Below, piece after piece: positions 40,561 to 50,454 of a DNA stretch of 64,000 bases (position 1 is its first letter; each line of letters opens with the position of its first letter). Under the pieces are notes generated by a model. It saw nothing but the letters and a program-made list of their open reading frames with translations, made no database searches and was not told the origin of the DNA. A program made the translations under genes and the position numbers. The stretch comes from Phytophthora colocasiae (taxonomy: Eukaryota > Oomycota > Peronosporomycetes > Peronosporales > Peronosporaceae): positions 310,001 to 374,000 of the forward strand of contig JAGKQI010000100.1 in assembly GCA_018806915.1 (NCBI GenBank), in the 5' to 3' direction.

Positions 40561-42916
40561 CTACACGTTGAACTCGTCTGCGCTCTCCGAAGTGGCTTTC
40601 AAACCACTGAAGTCACAGTGAGGAAACTTGTCTTCAAGAGCAAAACGCTCTTTTTGAAACGCTGCCTTCACAGCAGAGACATCAGCCTTGTTTAGGGACG
40701 CAATATTGTCTTCTGCCTCAGAGACTCCAGCATATACAAGCTTGGGCTGGTCCTCTGCCTTCAACTCTTCCAATTGCACCTCAATATGATGTGGGTGTAT
40801 AGCGATGCCCAGCCAACCTCTGGCGTACCATTGTCCGACTTTACCAGTGAAGTTCGGACTTCTGTAGCCATCACGAGACGCCTTCCCTGGAGATCCATCT
40901 TGGCCCTTAGCCCCTCCATTCCCTCTCCTTTCCAACCAGTCTGACTGGTTTCAATGACGATTTCTCCGCCTCTCCCTCCTGCACCACCTTGCCCACCATT
41001 TCCTCCTGGAATACGCTTATAACCAGGCACCGAAGCCTTCGTCACCTTCACTGTTGTCTTCCCTGGAATGTGGCCTAGGCCTCCGTGCATACGCAATGGC
41101 GAGTCTTCCCTTTTGAACTTAACGAGGCGAAGTTCATTCGACAAATTTCGTGGTACATTCCTGTTGCCGTCCTCCTCCGGTGCGTTCTTCGAGAGAAGCC
41201 CGATACTGATGCAATGCTCAATAGCGTCTCGGAACGCGTCCTCATCGTATGATGAGTCTTCCCCGTTGACTCCATCACCTCCATCTTGAGCATTTCCTCC
41301 ACTTTGGCCTTGGGATTTCGTGTTTCGAACAATGGCATTGTCGTCATTCAGCTGTTGGCTAACAGCAACTAAACTTCCACCGGGAAGGCCAATGGATCCA
41401 TGCCGTCCTTCACTTCCTGGTTGACAGTTCTGCTTGGGCTGACTTTGTGCTTGACCGTAAGCAGACAAATCGAATCCATCCTGGGTCGTTACTTGAATTG
41501 ACGGACTTACAAGTCCGATATTTGCCCATAACCGAAGATCCACATCGACGTCAAGCGATGCGAGTCCCACAAGAAGAACAGTGGGTATATTGCACACGTA
41601 GTCGATCGCCTTCTCTCGTTTCGTCACAAGCTTTTCGATGGCCTCCTTCTCGTTCGACAAACGCAAATGAAACGCACTGATCACTAATGTAGCGTCGCTT
41701 ATCTTGGCACTTCGGCGATACGTTTCCACCGCGCCCTTCACTTCCAGCAGCTTTTCCTTGGCTTCTTCCAGTACTTGAATACCTTTGGCATTCAACCACT
41801 CAATCACATGTCGGCGTTGAGGTTCATCACCATTCAGTGTTTCGATTAGAGATAGCCTGCGGCGAGCAAGGAGAAATGCTTCCTCTTTCTGCAAAGCATC
41901 TGAAATTGTGGGGACTAAATGAGCCAATTGATCAATCATCTCCTGTACACAGAGAGGATTAGCGCTTTTTAGCATCTCCAGTGTTGTGCAGATATCTTCG
42001 TAAGTTGCACGGTACGAATCCCAATTGTACAGACGAATGAAGCAGGCTGAAAGTGTCTCTTGGACACGCTCAATACACGTTTTGGTCATCGAGTTGAGCA
42101 GGAGTTTTGCGGAGTCAGGGAGGATCTCATCAAATTCCACCTGACTAGGTTGAAGGTCCCGGAGAGCATGTAGAATCGTAGTTTTCTTGTCGGAATACTC
42201 ACTCGAATAGTCATGTTCGTCTTCGTTTGCCTTCATTGGAGCTCGTAGTGCAAACGAATGGATGTCACGTTTGGTATCACTGATATTGAGGACAGACGTA
42301 CTGTTAGGGTCGAATTCACTGTCGCACTTCGTGTAGATGACAATAGCGTTATCTTGACGCACAAGTGATCCATTGATCATTTTCTCCAGCGCTACAATTT
42401 GCGGTCGTTCAAGCGGGGGTGGGCTCACGATGATAAATTTCAGATTCTTATCATCTTTGAGCATCCACCGGTAGATGAAATGCACTACCAACTCGACAAA
42501 TGGTCCACGCGTATCTCGACTACCAGGCGTATCCCACACAGCCACCGGTTCGTCTTGTAGTTTGACGTGGTTCACAACAGGTAAAAGCGATACAGAAGTT
42601 CCACCACTTTGGATCGAGACACCAGGAAGTGGAAATTTTGCTACAAGTACACGGGAGAAGCGGCTTTCATGGTGAACAACGATCGGACCTTCACCAAAGA
42701 GGAACGACACTACAGTGCTTTTACCCCCTCCAGTTGTGCCAAGAACTACAATGTTGGTCTTGTTGTTATCCCATAGACCGAATGGGTCAAATACGTTTCC
42801 ACTTCTTCGAGCAGAGATAACCCCGTGTCAATATCTTCGGCGTTCGGAGAACCAGACGTCACATCCAAACGGGGGGACAGTTCTACGATCTTTTGATCAA
42901 TGCGCTCGTGATCCAT
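40561..42916 (-). pseudogene. GTPase-like protein with glycine-rich tail, copy 1, two frame breaks
   Basis: From ATG 42916 (MDHERIDQKIVELSPRLDV) the frame breaks near 42770, before the P-loop (VVLGTTGGGKSTVVSFLFG). It then runs to about 40905, breaks again, and finishes with QDGSPGKASRDGYRSPNFTG and the FPHCDFSGL tail. Each break is one base short beside a CCC run (42770-42772 and 40904-40906). G3-like VAVWDTPGSRDTRGP and G4-like VIYTKCD are present, so the G4 Asp is retained here. A helical middle region and collagen-like Gly repeats follow. Large parts are nearly identical in DNA to 44072-46429. It faces the hybrid-binding-domain relic at 43313. It is dead unless the breaks are sequence errors. 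Confidence 0.75.
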
Positions 42917-43312
42917 CCCTGTACCCTTGAGTTAGACGACGACAAGTCCAAGAGATGAGTTTTAGCTATTGCGTTCTTCCAGGAAACTTGGAGAATGACA
43001 AAGTACCGCTTGAAGGTCTCTCTAGAAATCAGTGGTGGATCTGTAGTATCAGAAGTTAAACCAAGTTCAATCCTATCGATGGTCGTCGCGGGAATAACTT
43101 TAACGTCGATAGCTGAAGACTCTTTAGCGACCTTTTCACTACATGTATCATTGTTTCGTCAGCTCGAAACCATTTTGATAGATACGTTCATACACGATCG
43201 GCTATCAAACGCACCGTGAGTTTTACCGTGACTCTCATCATCACTGAATGTGCAGTGCCTGCCGGTCGTTGCAAGTGGATGCTGATTTACTCTGCGTGTA
43301 CAGGTCAGACAC
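42917..43312. other. Spacer between decayed divergent pair
   Basis: This 396-base spacer separates the two 5' ends of the first GTPase / hybrid-binding-domain pair. A short plus-strand frame (42995-43219, MTKYRLKVSLEISGGSVVSE) is open but not recognised. The matching spacer in the intact pair is only about 210 bases. Confidence 0.35.
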
Positions 43313-43878
43313 TTGTATCGCGGGAGATGTCATGAAATGCTAGGACGGTTACTTCATCAACCAGTAGCGCAGCAACTTCTTAAGTGGAATTGGCAGGGCA
43401 TGCGCAACTCGTTGTGTGCTAGATTTGCTGTGCTTTGGATTGAATCATTCTGCCCGTTCTATCAACAAGACGCAAAAGATGGTACAGTATTCAACGTTGT
43501 GGCAGTTGGTCGCTCTACAGGTGTCTTCACAACGTGGGACAGAAACAAGTGAATGGTTTCTCAGGGTGCACATTTAAGAAGTTCGAGACCCAAGGGGAGG
43601 CCGAAGCCTTTGTTGATAGGAACAAGCCAGTGGGAGACAAGGAAGACGAATGTTACTACGCTGTGGCGGCTGGGCGAACTCCTGGTGTCTACAAATCGTG
43701 GGGGGAGCAAGTGGATGGTTTTTCGGGATGCACATTCAAGAAGGTCAAGACCCAGGAGGGAGCTGAATCCTTCATCGACAAATACAATCAAGCAAAGGAA
43801 CAAGAGGACAGCCTGATCGCCACATTCGAAAAGCTGACTACGACAGACGATACGTCTTTCGCGAACCAAGATCCATAG
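43313..43878 (+). pseudogene. Hybrid-binding-domain protein relic, RNase H domain lost
   Basis: Frame 1 ends with the start of a hybrid-binding domain (FNVVAVGRSTGVFTTWD). After a one-base shortfall near 43536-43545 frame 2 completes it (KQVNGFSGCTFKKFETQGEA) and adds a second domain (CYYAVAAGRTPGVYKSWGEQ, DGFSGCTFKKVKTQ). Frame 2 ends at 43878 without any RNase H fold. It is related to the first domains of 46643-47824 and lies in the same position relative to its GTPase partner. The start codon is unclear. Confidence 0.65.
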
Positions 43879-44071
43879 GCCGCTTTGGCACACATTGTAC
43901 GGTAATCGAGTTGATGTTGTCTGAAGGGCGATCGCTGGAGGTCTTAACTGCGGATCCATTCTACTGTACTGCAGACTCGAATGAAATTTGATGGCATGGT
44001 AAAGTCAACCTTCGTGCATATCAGAATTTGTCTCCACTTGATTCCAAGTGTAAACTCATCAATTCCTTCTC

Positions 44072-46429
44072 CTAACTCCAACACTCGTCCTCATTCTCCA
44101 AAGTGACGTTCAAACCAGTGAAATCACATTGTGGAAACTTGGCTTCAATCTGATAACGGTCTTCTCGGTAAACCGTCTCAACAAAAGGGATGTCGAAACA
44201 GTATCTAATTTCATCCTTGACGGCCGATATTGTGCATCCCTGGACAAACTGGGGTTGATCCTCCAGCTTCACTTCTTCCACTCGGACATCGATTTCAGGA
44301 TCAGCTTCATCATAAACCCGAATCCAACCAGCCTTTTTATACCATTGTCGAATCGTAGCAGTGAAGTTTGGACTGCTATAGCCGTCTCGAGATGCCTTCC
44401 CTGGAGATCCGTCTTGACCATCAAGCCCCGCCATCCCACTTCCTTCCCAAACAGTTTGACCGGTTTTAACGAAGATTTCCCCTCCTGGTCCTCCAAAACC
44501 GCCATGACCGCCATTTCCTGCAGGAATTCTTTTCTCTCCAGCTTCTGATGTCTTCTTCACCTTCACAGTTTTCTTTCCTGGTATACCTAGTACAGGTCCG
44601 TGTAACGGCGAGTCTTCCGTCTTGAACTTTACAAGTTGAAGCCCATTTGGCAAATCTCTTGGCACTTTGCCGGCTTCCTCTTGGAGAAGACCATTGTCGA
44701 TACTAAACTGAATGTCGTCTCGAAACGAATCCTCATTGTATGTCGAATCTTTACCATTAACACCATCGCCTCCGTTTTGAGCATCTCCACCTTTTTGACC
44801 TTGAGCTTTGGTGTTTCGGATCAAATTCTGGTCATCCTTGAGTTGCAAACTCACAACCATTAAACTTCCACCTAGATATCCTTCGGATCCGTTAAGTCCA
44901 TCCACTCCTGGTTTATCCTGCTCAGGCACAGATTTTGCTTGACCGCGAGCGGATAAGTCAAACCCACACTCCGCCGTCACTTGGATTGAAGGACTTACAA
45001 GTGTGATGCACGTCCACAATTGTAGATCTGTATCAATATCTATCGAATGAAGCCCCACAAGATAAACTTCAGGTACGTCGTAGGCCCAGCGACCATCGAT
45101 TCCGCACACAGGATCTTTCTCTCGTTTCGCCACATATTTCTCGATGGTTTCTTTCTCGTTTGACAGTCGCAAGTGAAACGCAGTGATTACTAGATCATCA
45201 TTCTCAGTAGTAACCGAGCGATATGATTTCACCGCATTCCGAAGTTCCAGCAGCTTTTCCTTGGCTTCTTCCAGTACTTGAATACCTTTGGCATTCAACC
45301 ACTCAATCACATGCCGGCGCTGAGGTTCATCACCATTCAGTGTTTCGATTAGAGATAGCCTGCGGCGAGCAAGGAGAAATGCTTCCTCTTTCTGCAAAGC
45401 ATCTGAAATTGTGGGGACTAAATGAGCCAATTGATCAATCATCTCCTGTACACAGAGAGGATTAGCGCTTTTTAGCATCTCCAGTGTTGTGCAGATATCT
45501 TCGTAAGTTGCACGATACGAATCCCAATTGTACAGACGAATGAAGCAGGCTGAAAGTGTCTCTTGGACACGCTCAATACACGTTTTGGTCATCGAGTTGA
45601 GCAGGAGTTTTGCGGAGTCAGGGAGGATCTCATCAAATTCCACCTGACTAGTTTGAAGGTCCCGGAGAGTGAGCAGGATCATATCTTTCGATCCAGGATA
45701 GTCACTCGAGTAGTTATGGCCTTCATCATCGGACTTCGCTGGGGCACGTAGTTTAAATGACCCTATGCCACGTTTACTTTCATTGACATTGAGGTCGGAT
45801 GTACTTCCAGGATCAAAATCTCTTGAACATTTCGTGTAGACGACAATAGCGTTATCTTGACGCACAAGTGATCCATTGATCATCTTCTCCAGCGCCACAA
45901 TCTGCGGTCGCTCAAGCGGGGGTGGACTCACGATGATAAATTTCAGATTCTTATCATCTTTGAGCATCCACCGGTAGATGAAATGCACCACCAACTGGAC
46001 AAACGGTCCACGCGTATCTCGACTACCAGGCATATCCCACACAACTACCGGTTCGTCTTGTAGTTTGACGTGGTTCACAGCAGGTAAAAGTGTCGTAGAG
46101 ACCGCGCCACTGTTGATAGAAACACCAGGGAGTGGAGATGTTGCCACAAGTACACGAGAGAAGCGGCTTTCATGGTGAACAACGATCGGACCTTCACCAA
46201 AGAGGAACGACACCACAGTGCTTTTTCCCGCACCACTTGTTCCAAGAACAACAATGTTCGTCTTGTCAGCGCTGTACTTGTCGACATAGATGGACAGGGC
46301 TAAATATTTGTCCACTTCTTCAAGGAGAGCTAGTCCTTTCTCAACATCTTCAGAATTCAGAGAACCAGTCATCACATCCAAACGAGGGGCAAGTTCTGCC
46401 ACCTTCTGCTCAATGCGTTTCTGGGCCAT
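44072..46429 (-). CDS. GTPase-like protein with glycine-rich tail, copy 2, intact
   Basis: From ATG 46429 (MAQKRIEQKVAELAPRLD, matching copy 1's start) the protein has 785 residues; the frame extends 17 codons further up. The P-loop is at 63-71 (GTSGAGKST), the G3-like WDMPGSRDTRGP at about 131-142 and the G4-like YTKCS at about 198-202, where copy 1 has YTKCD. A helical middle region (about 250-420) follows. The C-terminal half contains collagen-like or Gly-rich stretches (GGDAQNGGDGVNGKDS, GNGGHGGFGGPGGEI, GQDGSPGKASRDGYSS) and ends FPQCDFTGL. The P-loop and WDMPG order fit TRAFAC-class GTPases of the AIG1/septin-like kind, but the full architecture is not one I know. Ser for Asp in G4 may change base specificity. 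It is divergent from the RNase H1-type gene 213 bases away. Confidence 0.8.
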   Translation of the reverse strand: MAQKRIEQKVAELAPRLDVMTGSLNSEDVEKGLALLEEVDKYLALSIYVDKYSADKTNIVVLGTSGAGKSTVVSFLFGEGPIVVHHESRFSRVLVATSPLPGVSINSGAVSTTLLPAVNHVKLQDEPVVVWDMPGSRDTRGPFVQLVVHFIYRWMLKDDKNLKFIIVSPPPLERPQIVALEKMINGSLVRQDNAIVVYTKCSRDFDPGSTSDLNVNESKRGIGSFKLRAPAKSDDEGHNYSSDYPGSKDMILLTLRDLQTSQVEFDEILPDSAKLLLNSMTKTCIERVQETLSACFIRLYNWDSYRATYEDICTTLEMLKSANPLCVQEMIDQLAHLVPTISDALQKEEAFLLARRRLSLIETLNGDEPQRRHVIEWLNAKGIQVLEEAKEKLLELRNAVKSYRSVTTENDDLVITAFHLRLSNEKETIEKYVAKREKDPVCGIDGRWAYDVPEVYLVGLHSIDIDTDLQLWTCITLVSPSIQVTAECGFDLSARGQAKSVPEQDKPGVDGLNGSEGYLGGSLMVVSLQLKDDQNLIRNTKAQGQKGGDAQNGGDGVNGKDSTYNEDSFRDDIQFSIDNGLLQEEAGKVPRDLPNGLQLVKFKTEDSPLHGPVLGIPGKKTVKVKKTSEAGEKRIPAGNGGHGGFGGPGGEIFVKTGQTVWEGSGMAGLDGQDGSPGKASRDGYSSPNFTATIRQWYKKAGWIRVYDEADPEIDVRVEEVKLEDQPQFVQGCTISAVKDEIRYCFDIPFVETVYREDRYQIEAKFPQCDFTGLNVTLENEDECWS

Positions 46430-46642
46430 TTGCACTTGTGGGAGTAAAAGACGAAATGAAGTTAATGGCCACAGTGCCAAGAAGCAGAAAGCACCAAGAA
46501 AGGTTCTTACAGTTGGTCGAAAACCATCACTTCAACATGGGACTACCACTTCAGCATCACAAATCACAAAAATATGTGACATGGATACAGTCTCAAATTC
46601 AAATCTAGGTCATGGGTACAAAACGAGCAAAGCATAAAAAGA

Positions 46643-47824
46643 ATGGCTAAAGGCGGGTTCTATGCAGTGGCGGCTGGACGCTCCATTGGTGTCTTCACGA
46701 CGTGGGCGGAGTGTGAAGCACAAGTGAAAGGCTTTACAGGTTGTAGGTACAAGAAGTTCACGAGCCAGAGCGAAGCCCAAGCCTTCGTTGACGCCGGCAA
46801 GGCTAAACGACCTCGAGACGAGAGTACCGTTTTAGAAGATGAAGTGAAACAACCTCCCGCTCAGAAACTTAAACAGGATACTTCCTCGGCGGCATTTTAC
46901 GCCGTGGCTAAAGGCCACAAAACTGGGATTGCAACGACTAAAGAGGATCTGGATAAGATGACAATGGGGTATCCTGGTCATGCAGTATACAAGGAATTTC
47001 AGTCGAAACAGGCTGCTCAGGACTATTTCAATGCTTTTGCTGATGGTGCAACGTCAACGTCTCTAGTACCAAAAAAATTGAGGAATGATATCAATATTGC
47101 ACAAGTTGTTAGCAGTGTCGAAGAAGCAAAACCTTCGAAGCCGGAAGGAGGTTGGTGGTATGCAGTAGCCAAAGGACGCAAGACGGGGGTTTTCCGTACG
47201 TGGGCAGAAGCTAAGATACAAGTGGAAAACCTGTTTAGTGCCAGTTTCAAGAAATTTGCTACGAAGGAGGAGGCTGAGGTGTTCGTGAATCAACACTCAG
47301 TAGCAACAAAGAGACAAGATGGAGATCCAGACCCGAAAGATCCGAGCACGTTGGTGGCATTTTGTGATGGCAGTGCTTTGGAGAATGGACAACGCAAATG
47401 TCGGGCTGGGTATGCGTGCATCTTCCCGCATAATGAAAGCTGGAATGTGGCCAAGCAGCTCGTGGAGGAACGAGCCACGAATAACCGAGCGGAGTACATG
47501 GCTGCATTAGAAGCTATGAAGCGCGCGAATTTGGAGAACCCTGATGGATCTCAGATGCTGTACATCTTCTCAGATAGTATGCTGCTCATTCGATCGATGA
47601 CGGAATGGATTGGTAATTGGCAGAAGAAGAACTGGACCAAGTCTGATGGTGCTCCAGTGCAGAATGCCGATCTACTGAAACTTCTATTAGCGGAGAAGGG
47701 TAATCGCCGAATCCGATGGACTCACGTCAAGGCGCACACTGGCAAGAAAGACTGGAGATCCAAATGGAATGACGTCGCTGATAATGCGGCTCGGAATGCT
47801 GCTCTGAGCGTCGGTAAACAGTGA
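46643..47824 (+). CDS. Ribonuclease H1-type protein with three hybrid-binding domains
   Basis: A 393-residue protein. Hybrid-binding (viroplasmin-type) domains lie at about 6-50 (FYAVAAGRSIGVFTTW), 85-131 (FYAVAKGHKTGIATT) and 171-215 (WWYAVAKGRKTGVFRTW). The RNase H domain follows at about 236-390. All catalytic residues are visible: Asp242 (FCDGSALENG), Glu284 (NRAEYMAAL), Asp311 (IFSDSMLL), His365 (HVKAHTG) and Asp380 (VADNAARNA). It should cleave RNA in RNA/DNA hybrids. Three binding domains are more than the usual one in RNase H1. No targeting peptide is seen. It is divergently paired with the GTPase-like gene, and a decayed copy of the pair lies 3 kb to the left. Confidence 0.9.
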   Translation: MAKGGFYAVAAGRSIGVFTTWAECEAQVKGFTGCRYKKFTSQSEAQAFVDAGKAKRPRDESTVLEDEVKQPPAQKLKQDTSSAAFYAVAKGHKTGIATTKEDLDKMTMGYPGHAVYKEFQSKQAAQDYFNAFADGATSTSLVPKKLRNDINIAQVVSSVEEAKPSKPEGGWWYAVAKGRKTGVFRTWAEAKIQVENLFSASFKKFATKEEAEVFVNQHSVATKRQDGDPDPKDPSTLVAFCDGSALENGQRKCRAGYACIFPHNESWNVAKQLVEERATNNRAEYMAALEAMKRANLENPDGSQMLYIFSDSMLLIRSMTEWIGNWQKKNWTKSDGAPVQNADLLKLLLAEKGNRRIRWTHVKAHTGKKDWRSKWNDVADNAARNAALSVGKQ

Positions 47825-48208
47825 GGTGCTCGTGGAGTCAACAATAATGCATTTTTCTCCAAAATGTCTGCAATTCCTGCATTTCGATGGTCAAGCTGCC
47901 GTTAGTTGGTAGGTAACTGGCGTCAGCGGCATTTCTCGATGCGGTCATTTTGAATGCCTATCTCCCATCTCTACTGTTTAGTACTGTTTGCGCTTCTTGT
48001 AGAAATGCTCTCGCACCCGTCCCAGATTACCTGTTGTGAAATGACCGTGAAAACAATCAATTCGCTGCTGGTACGTGCTCGTGTGCTTCAACTCCAACGG
48101 CAGAACGAGCCTGGCCGCCAGTGCAGGTTCGAGCTCAGTTGCCAATTTCCTGGGATCCCGACAAGTGTTGAACGCGAAGAAGGGTCAAACCAAGAGGGCA
48201 TCACTACA
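47825..48208. other. Intergenic upstream of the secreted-protein gene
   Basis: No separate gene is recognised. The frame of the next gene is open upstream to 47954, but that stretch is not protein-like and precedes a clear signal peptide, so I treat it as promoter and 5' UTR. Confidence 0.4.
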
Positions 48209-48682
48209 ATGAAACCTTCGGCGCTACTATTGTTGTTGGTGCTGGCAATTGCCGCTGCCTTGCATCCAGGCGTGTACGGGTTCCAGGATGAAGGTAACAG
48301 ACATTTCTTTCTGAAATACTGCTAACAAACTGGAGCTGAAGTTGACATTTTGTGCTTAGGAGGAATGCATCTCCGCCACCTGCAAGATCAACCGGATGAC
48401 CAGCAACCTGATCAACCGGATCAACCAGAGCAGCCTGACCAGCCAGAGCAACCCGACCAGCCGATGGGTATGACTAATATGGGTGGCATGAACATGGCCA
48501 ACTACAATCCGGGAAGCAATGAGATTCTGGTGGGCCGATGCTTCCCCGGGTCATGGAACTGGCCTCGCTGCCGCTTTGGTTGTTTCCCTGGTAATTGGAA
48601 CTGGCCGCGTTGCCGCTTTGGTGGTGGCCGCTGCTTCCCTGGCTCGTGGAACTGGCCGCGCTGTCGTTTTGGAGGGTATTAA
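48209..48682 (+). CDS. Small secreted protein with QPDQPE tract and three Cys/Trp repeats
   Basis: Exons 48209-48293 and 48360-48682 (intron 66 bases, GTAACA...TTAG) give 135 residues. The signal peptide is MKPSALLLLLVLAIAAAL, with cleavage likely near VYG-FQD. The mature part starts with GGMHLRHLQDQ. A Gln/Pro/Asp repeat tract follows (QPDQPEQPDQPEQPDQP), then a Met/Asn/Gly linker. Three copies of the 14-residue unit CFPGxWNWPRCRFG end the protein (DNA units 48539-48580, 48581-48622 and 48632-48673, 42 bases each). Each unit has two Cys, so three disulfides are possible. RHLQ is not a canonical RXLR. A role as apoplastic peptide, wall protein or effector is conceivable, but no family is recognised. 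Confidence 0.8.
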
Positions 48683-48898
48683 GCGCCGTCCAAATACGAG
48701 AGTGGAGTGAACAAGTGTCGTATGGACAAGTGTCCTAGCAGTTGAGAGTTTGATGAAGGTATTAGGACAGTCCCAAGAAGAATGAAGCCCAATGGATGTT
48801 ACGGAATTCATCACTTCTTTATTTGCTCATTAGTTTCTTCTACAAGTAGTACTGTACATCTCGGGCGTTTAGAAAAAAAACTCAGTTGGTCCAGCGTG

Positions 48899-49264
48899 TC
48901 AGCCGTAGTAGATCCCTTCTCCAATGATGATGTCGAGCTTGCTCTTCTTGTACTTGTTCATCTTCTTGTCCCACATGCTTCGAGTGAGCGGAACGTTACG
49001 ACCCGAGACGCGACTGCACACGACGTTTTTCTTGCGAAGTTCCACAGGGATTTCAACGGGTAAATGCGCCACCACATGACGCATGCGACTCATACTGAAA
49101 CGCAACATTGACTCCGGGTGGGCGTTCAAGATGCGCATTTTGAGTTTCTGAGCTTCATACGGCAACGGGTTCGCATTTAGAGGGTCTTCCTGTGGCCGCT
49201 TGCTAGTGCTTGAACGTGATTTGAATAGCAGGTTCGACTTCTTGCGCGGAGGTAGCAGACCCAT
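48899..49264 (-). CDS. Small basic protein, family unknown, copy 1
   Basis: A 121-residue single-exon protein without signal peptide, rich in Lys and Arg. It is related to 49869-50246. Shared segments in order are MLRFSMSRMRHVVAHLPVEI, then VSGRNVPLTRSMWDKKMNKY, then KLDIIIGEGIYYG. The two genes lie 0.6 kb apart in the same orientation, so they are a local duplication. No enzymatic motif is visible. The conserved Met-Arg-His and Val-Pro-Leu-Thr...Met-Trp cores argue for a real protein. Confidence 0.65.
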   Translation of the reverse strand: MGLLPPRKKSNLLFKSRSSTSKRPQEDPLNANPLPYEAQKLKMRILNAHPESMLRFSMSRMRHVVAHLPVEIPVELRKKNVVCSRVSGRNVPLTRSMWDKKMNKYKKSKLDIIIGEGIYYG

Positions 49265-49868
49265 CGTAATCTGACTGGATGTGTTAAACGCAGGTAATTG
49301 GGAAATGAGGTCGAAGTTCGCTGCTGCTTTGACAGGCTGTCACCATTGAACCACAAGAAATCGGCGTGTGCCGGTGCACCTCCGCGGTCTAATCAGGTCG
49401 ATTTGATGTGCTTTTCCAGGGACATCCAATCCGATAGTTTACCAAGCGGTAAGCGGTCGTCCTATCACCCGGATTGGTTGAGCTGACGTGTACTACCAGG
49501 TAGTACACACGACAATATAAGGTTTGAGAGTTTTCGGCACTCTTGTGGTGCAACTTCAGCACCACCATAGAGTTCAAGGCGTGGTGCTACATGTATGAGG
49601 GAAACTCCATCATCATGACGTTTGACGTCATCAACAGAGGCAACTCGGTGGTACGGTATCAACCTGGAAGTAATGGCACTTAAATGCACCCTTAATTGCT
49701 CTTTGGCAATGCTGTCGTAATTAAATATGCACTTCATGACACTGCGAATGCATCACGTTCAAACTTACGCTACTTGGCAAACTAGATGCACAATCTGTTG
49801 GCGAGGTATCGGCGACTTTACTTGACGGCGGGACTTAGCTGGAACGGACACTTGACTGTCGTTCACTA
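49265..49868. other. Intergenic between two paralogous small genes
   Basis: No gene is recognised. The DNA contains a small direct repetition of GTGGTACTACCAGGTAGTAC-like sequence near 49488-49506 (CGTGTACTACCAGGTAGTAC, nearly palindromic). Confidence 0.35.
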
Positions 49869-50246
49869 TCACCGGTACGTGACGTATTCGTCAATCATGT
49901 CCAAGTGTTTGGTCTTCCTCTTGCAGTTCTCCCACATGTGCATCGTGAGTGGCACAGTCTTGCCCGACACGAGCGTTCGCAGGGCTCGTCGGTCATTAAG
50001 GGATTCTGGGATGAGAACTGGTGGAGTGGCCATGTGACGCATGTGACTCAGACTGAATCGCAGCAGCTTGATCGGGTGAGATTCGATGATTTTCTGCTTG
50101 AGAACGCGAACGTCTTCCGGTAGCTCAACCAGAACGCACTGGGATTTACGACGGAAGCTATGACGCTTTCGCAGACCTCTTTGAGATTTGGTAGGCTCAG
50201 TCTGAGACTGAATCTTGAGCGCAAAACCTTCAGGCTGAACTGCCAT
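49869..50246 (-). CDS. Small basic protein, family unknown, copy 2
   Basis: The protein has 125 residues from ATG 50246 (MAVQPEGFALKIQ); an in-frame ATG at 50333 exists but adds an unshared leader. It is related to 48899-49264 by LLRFSLSHMRHMATPPVLIP, LVSGKTVPLTMHMWE and KHLDMIDEYVTY. Basic, with an Arg/Lys-rich N-terminal third (KSQRGLRKRHSFRRKSQ) that could direct it to the nucleus. No signal peptide or known domain. Confidence 0.65.
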   Translation of the reverse strand: MAVQPEGFALKIQSQTEPTKSQRGLRKRHSFRRKSQCVLVELPEDVRVLKQKIIESHPIKLLRFSLSHMRHMATPPVLIPESLNDRRALRTLVSGKTVPLTMHMWENCKRKTKHLDMIDEYVTYR

Positions 50247-50454
50247 TGCTGCTGGTAGCTTTAGGTCAAGCTGGTAAATTGTGGAATGCCAAACAACAGA
50301 AGAAGAAGAAAAATGGAAACGAGGCACTGGCAATTGGCACGTTCCTCTTGCAGTCCCTTGTGACTGGCTACGCGGTCAACCTACGCCAGCGCACAGAGCT
50401 TGGACGTAGGCTATTCCTTGCTGATTGGATGCCTCCCGCCTTTCCTTGTTTTTC

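Noticed and set aside
47954..48208. Upstream extension of the secreted protein (start at 47954)
   Set aside because: It would bury a textbook signal peptide; the extra residues are not protein-like.
48370..48385. RXLR effector motif in the secreted repeat protein
   Set aside because: The sequence is RHLQ, not RxLR, and no acidic dEER-like block follows.
48395..48465. QPDQPE DNA repeats as a CRISPR-like or regulatory array
   Set aside because: They are in-frame codons of a low-complexity protein tract; no spacers, eukaryotic context.
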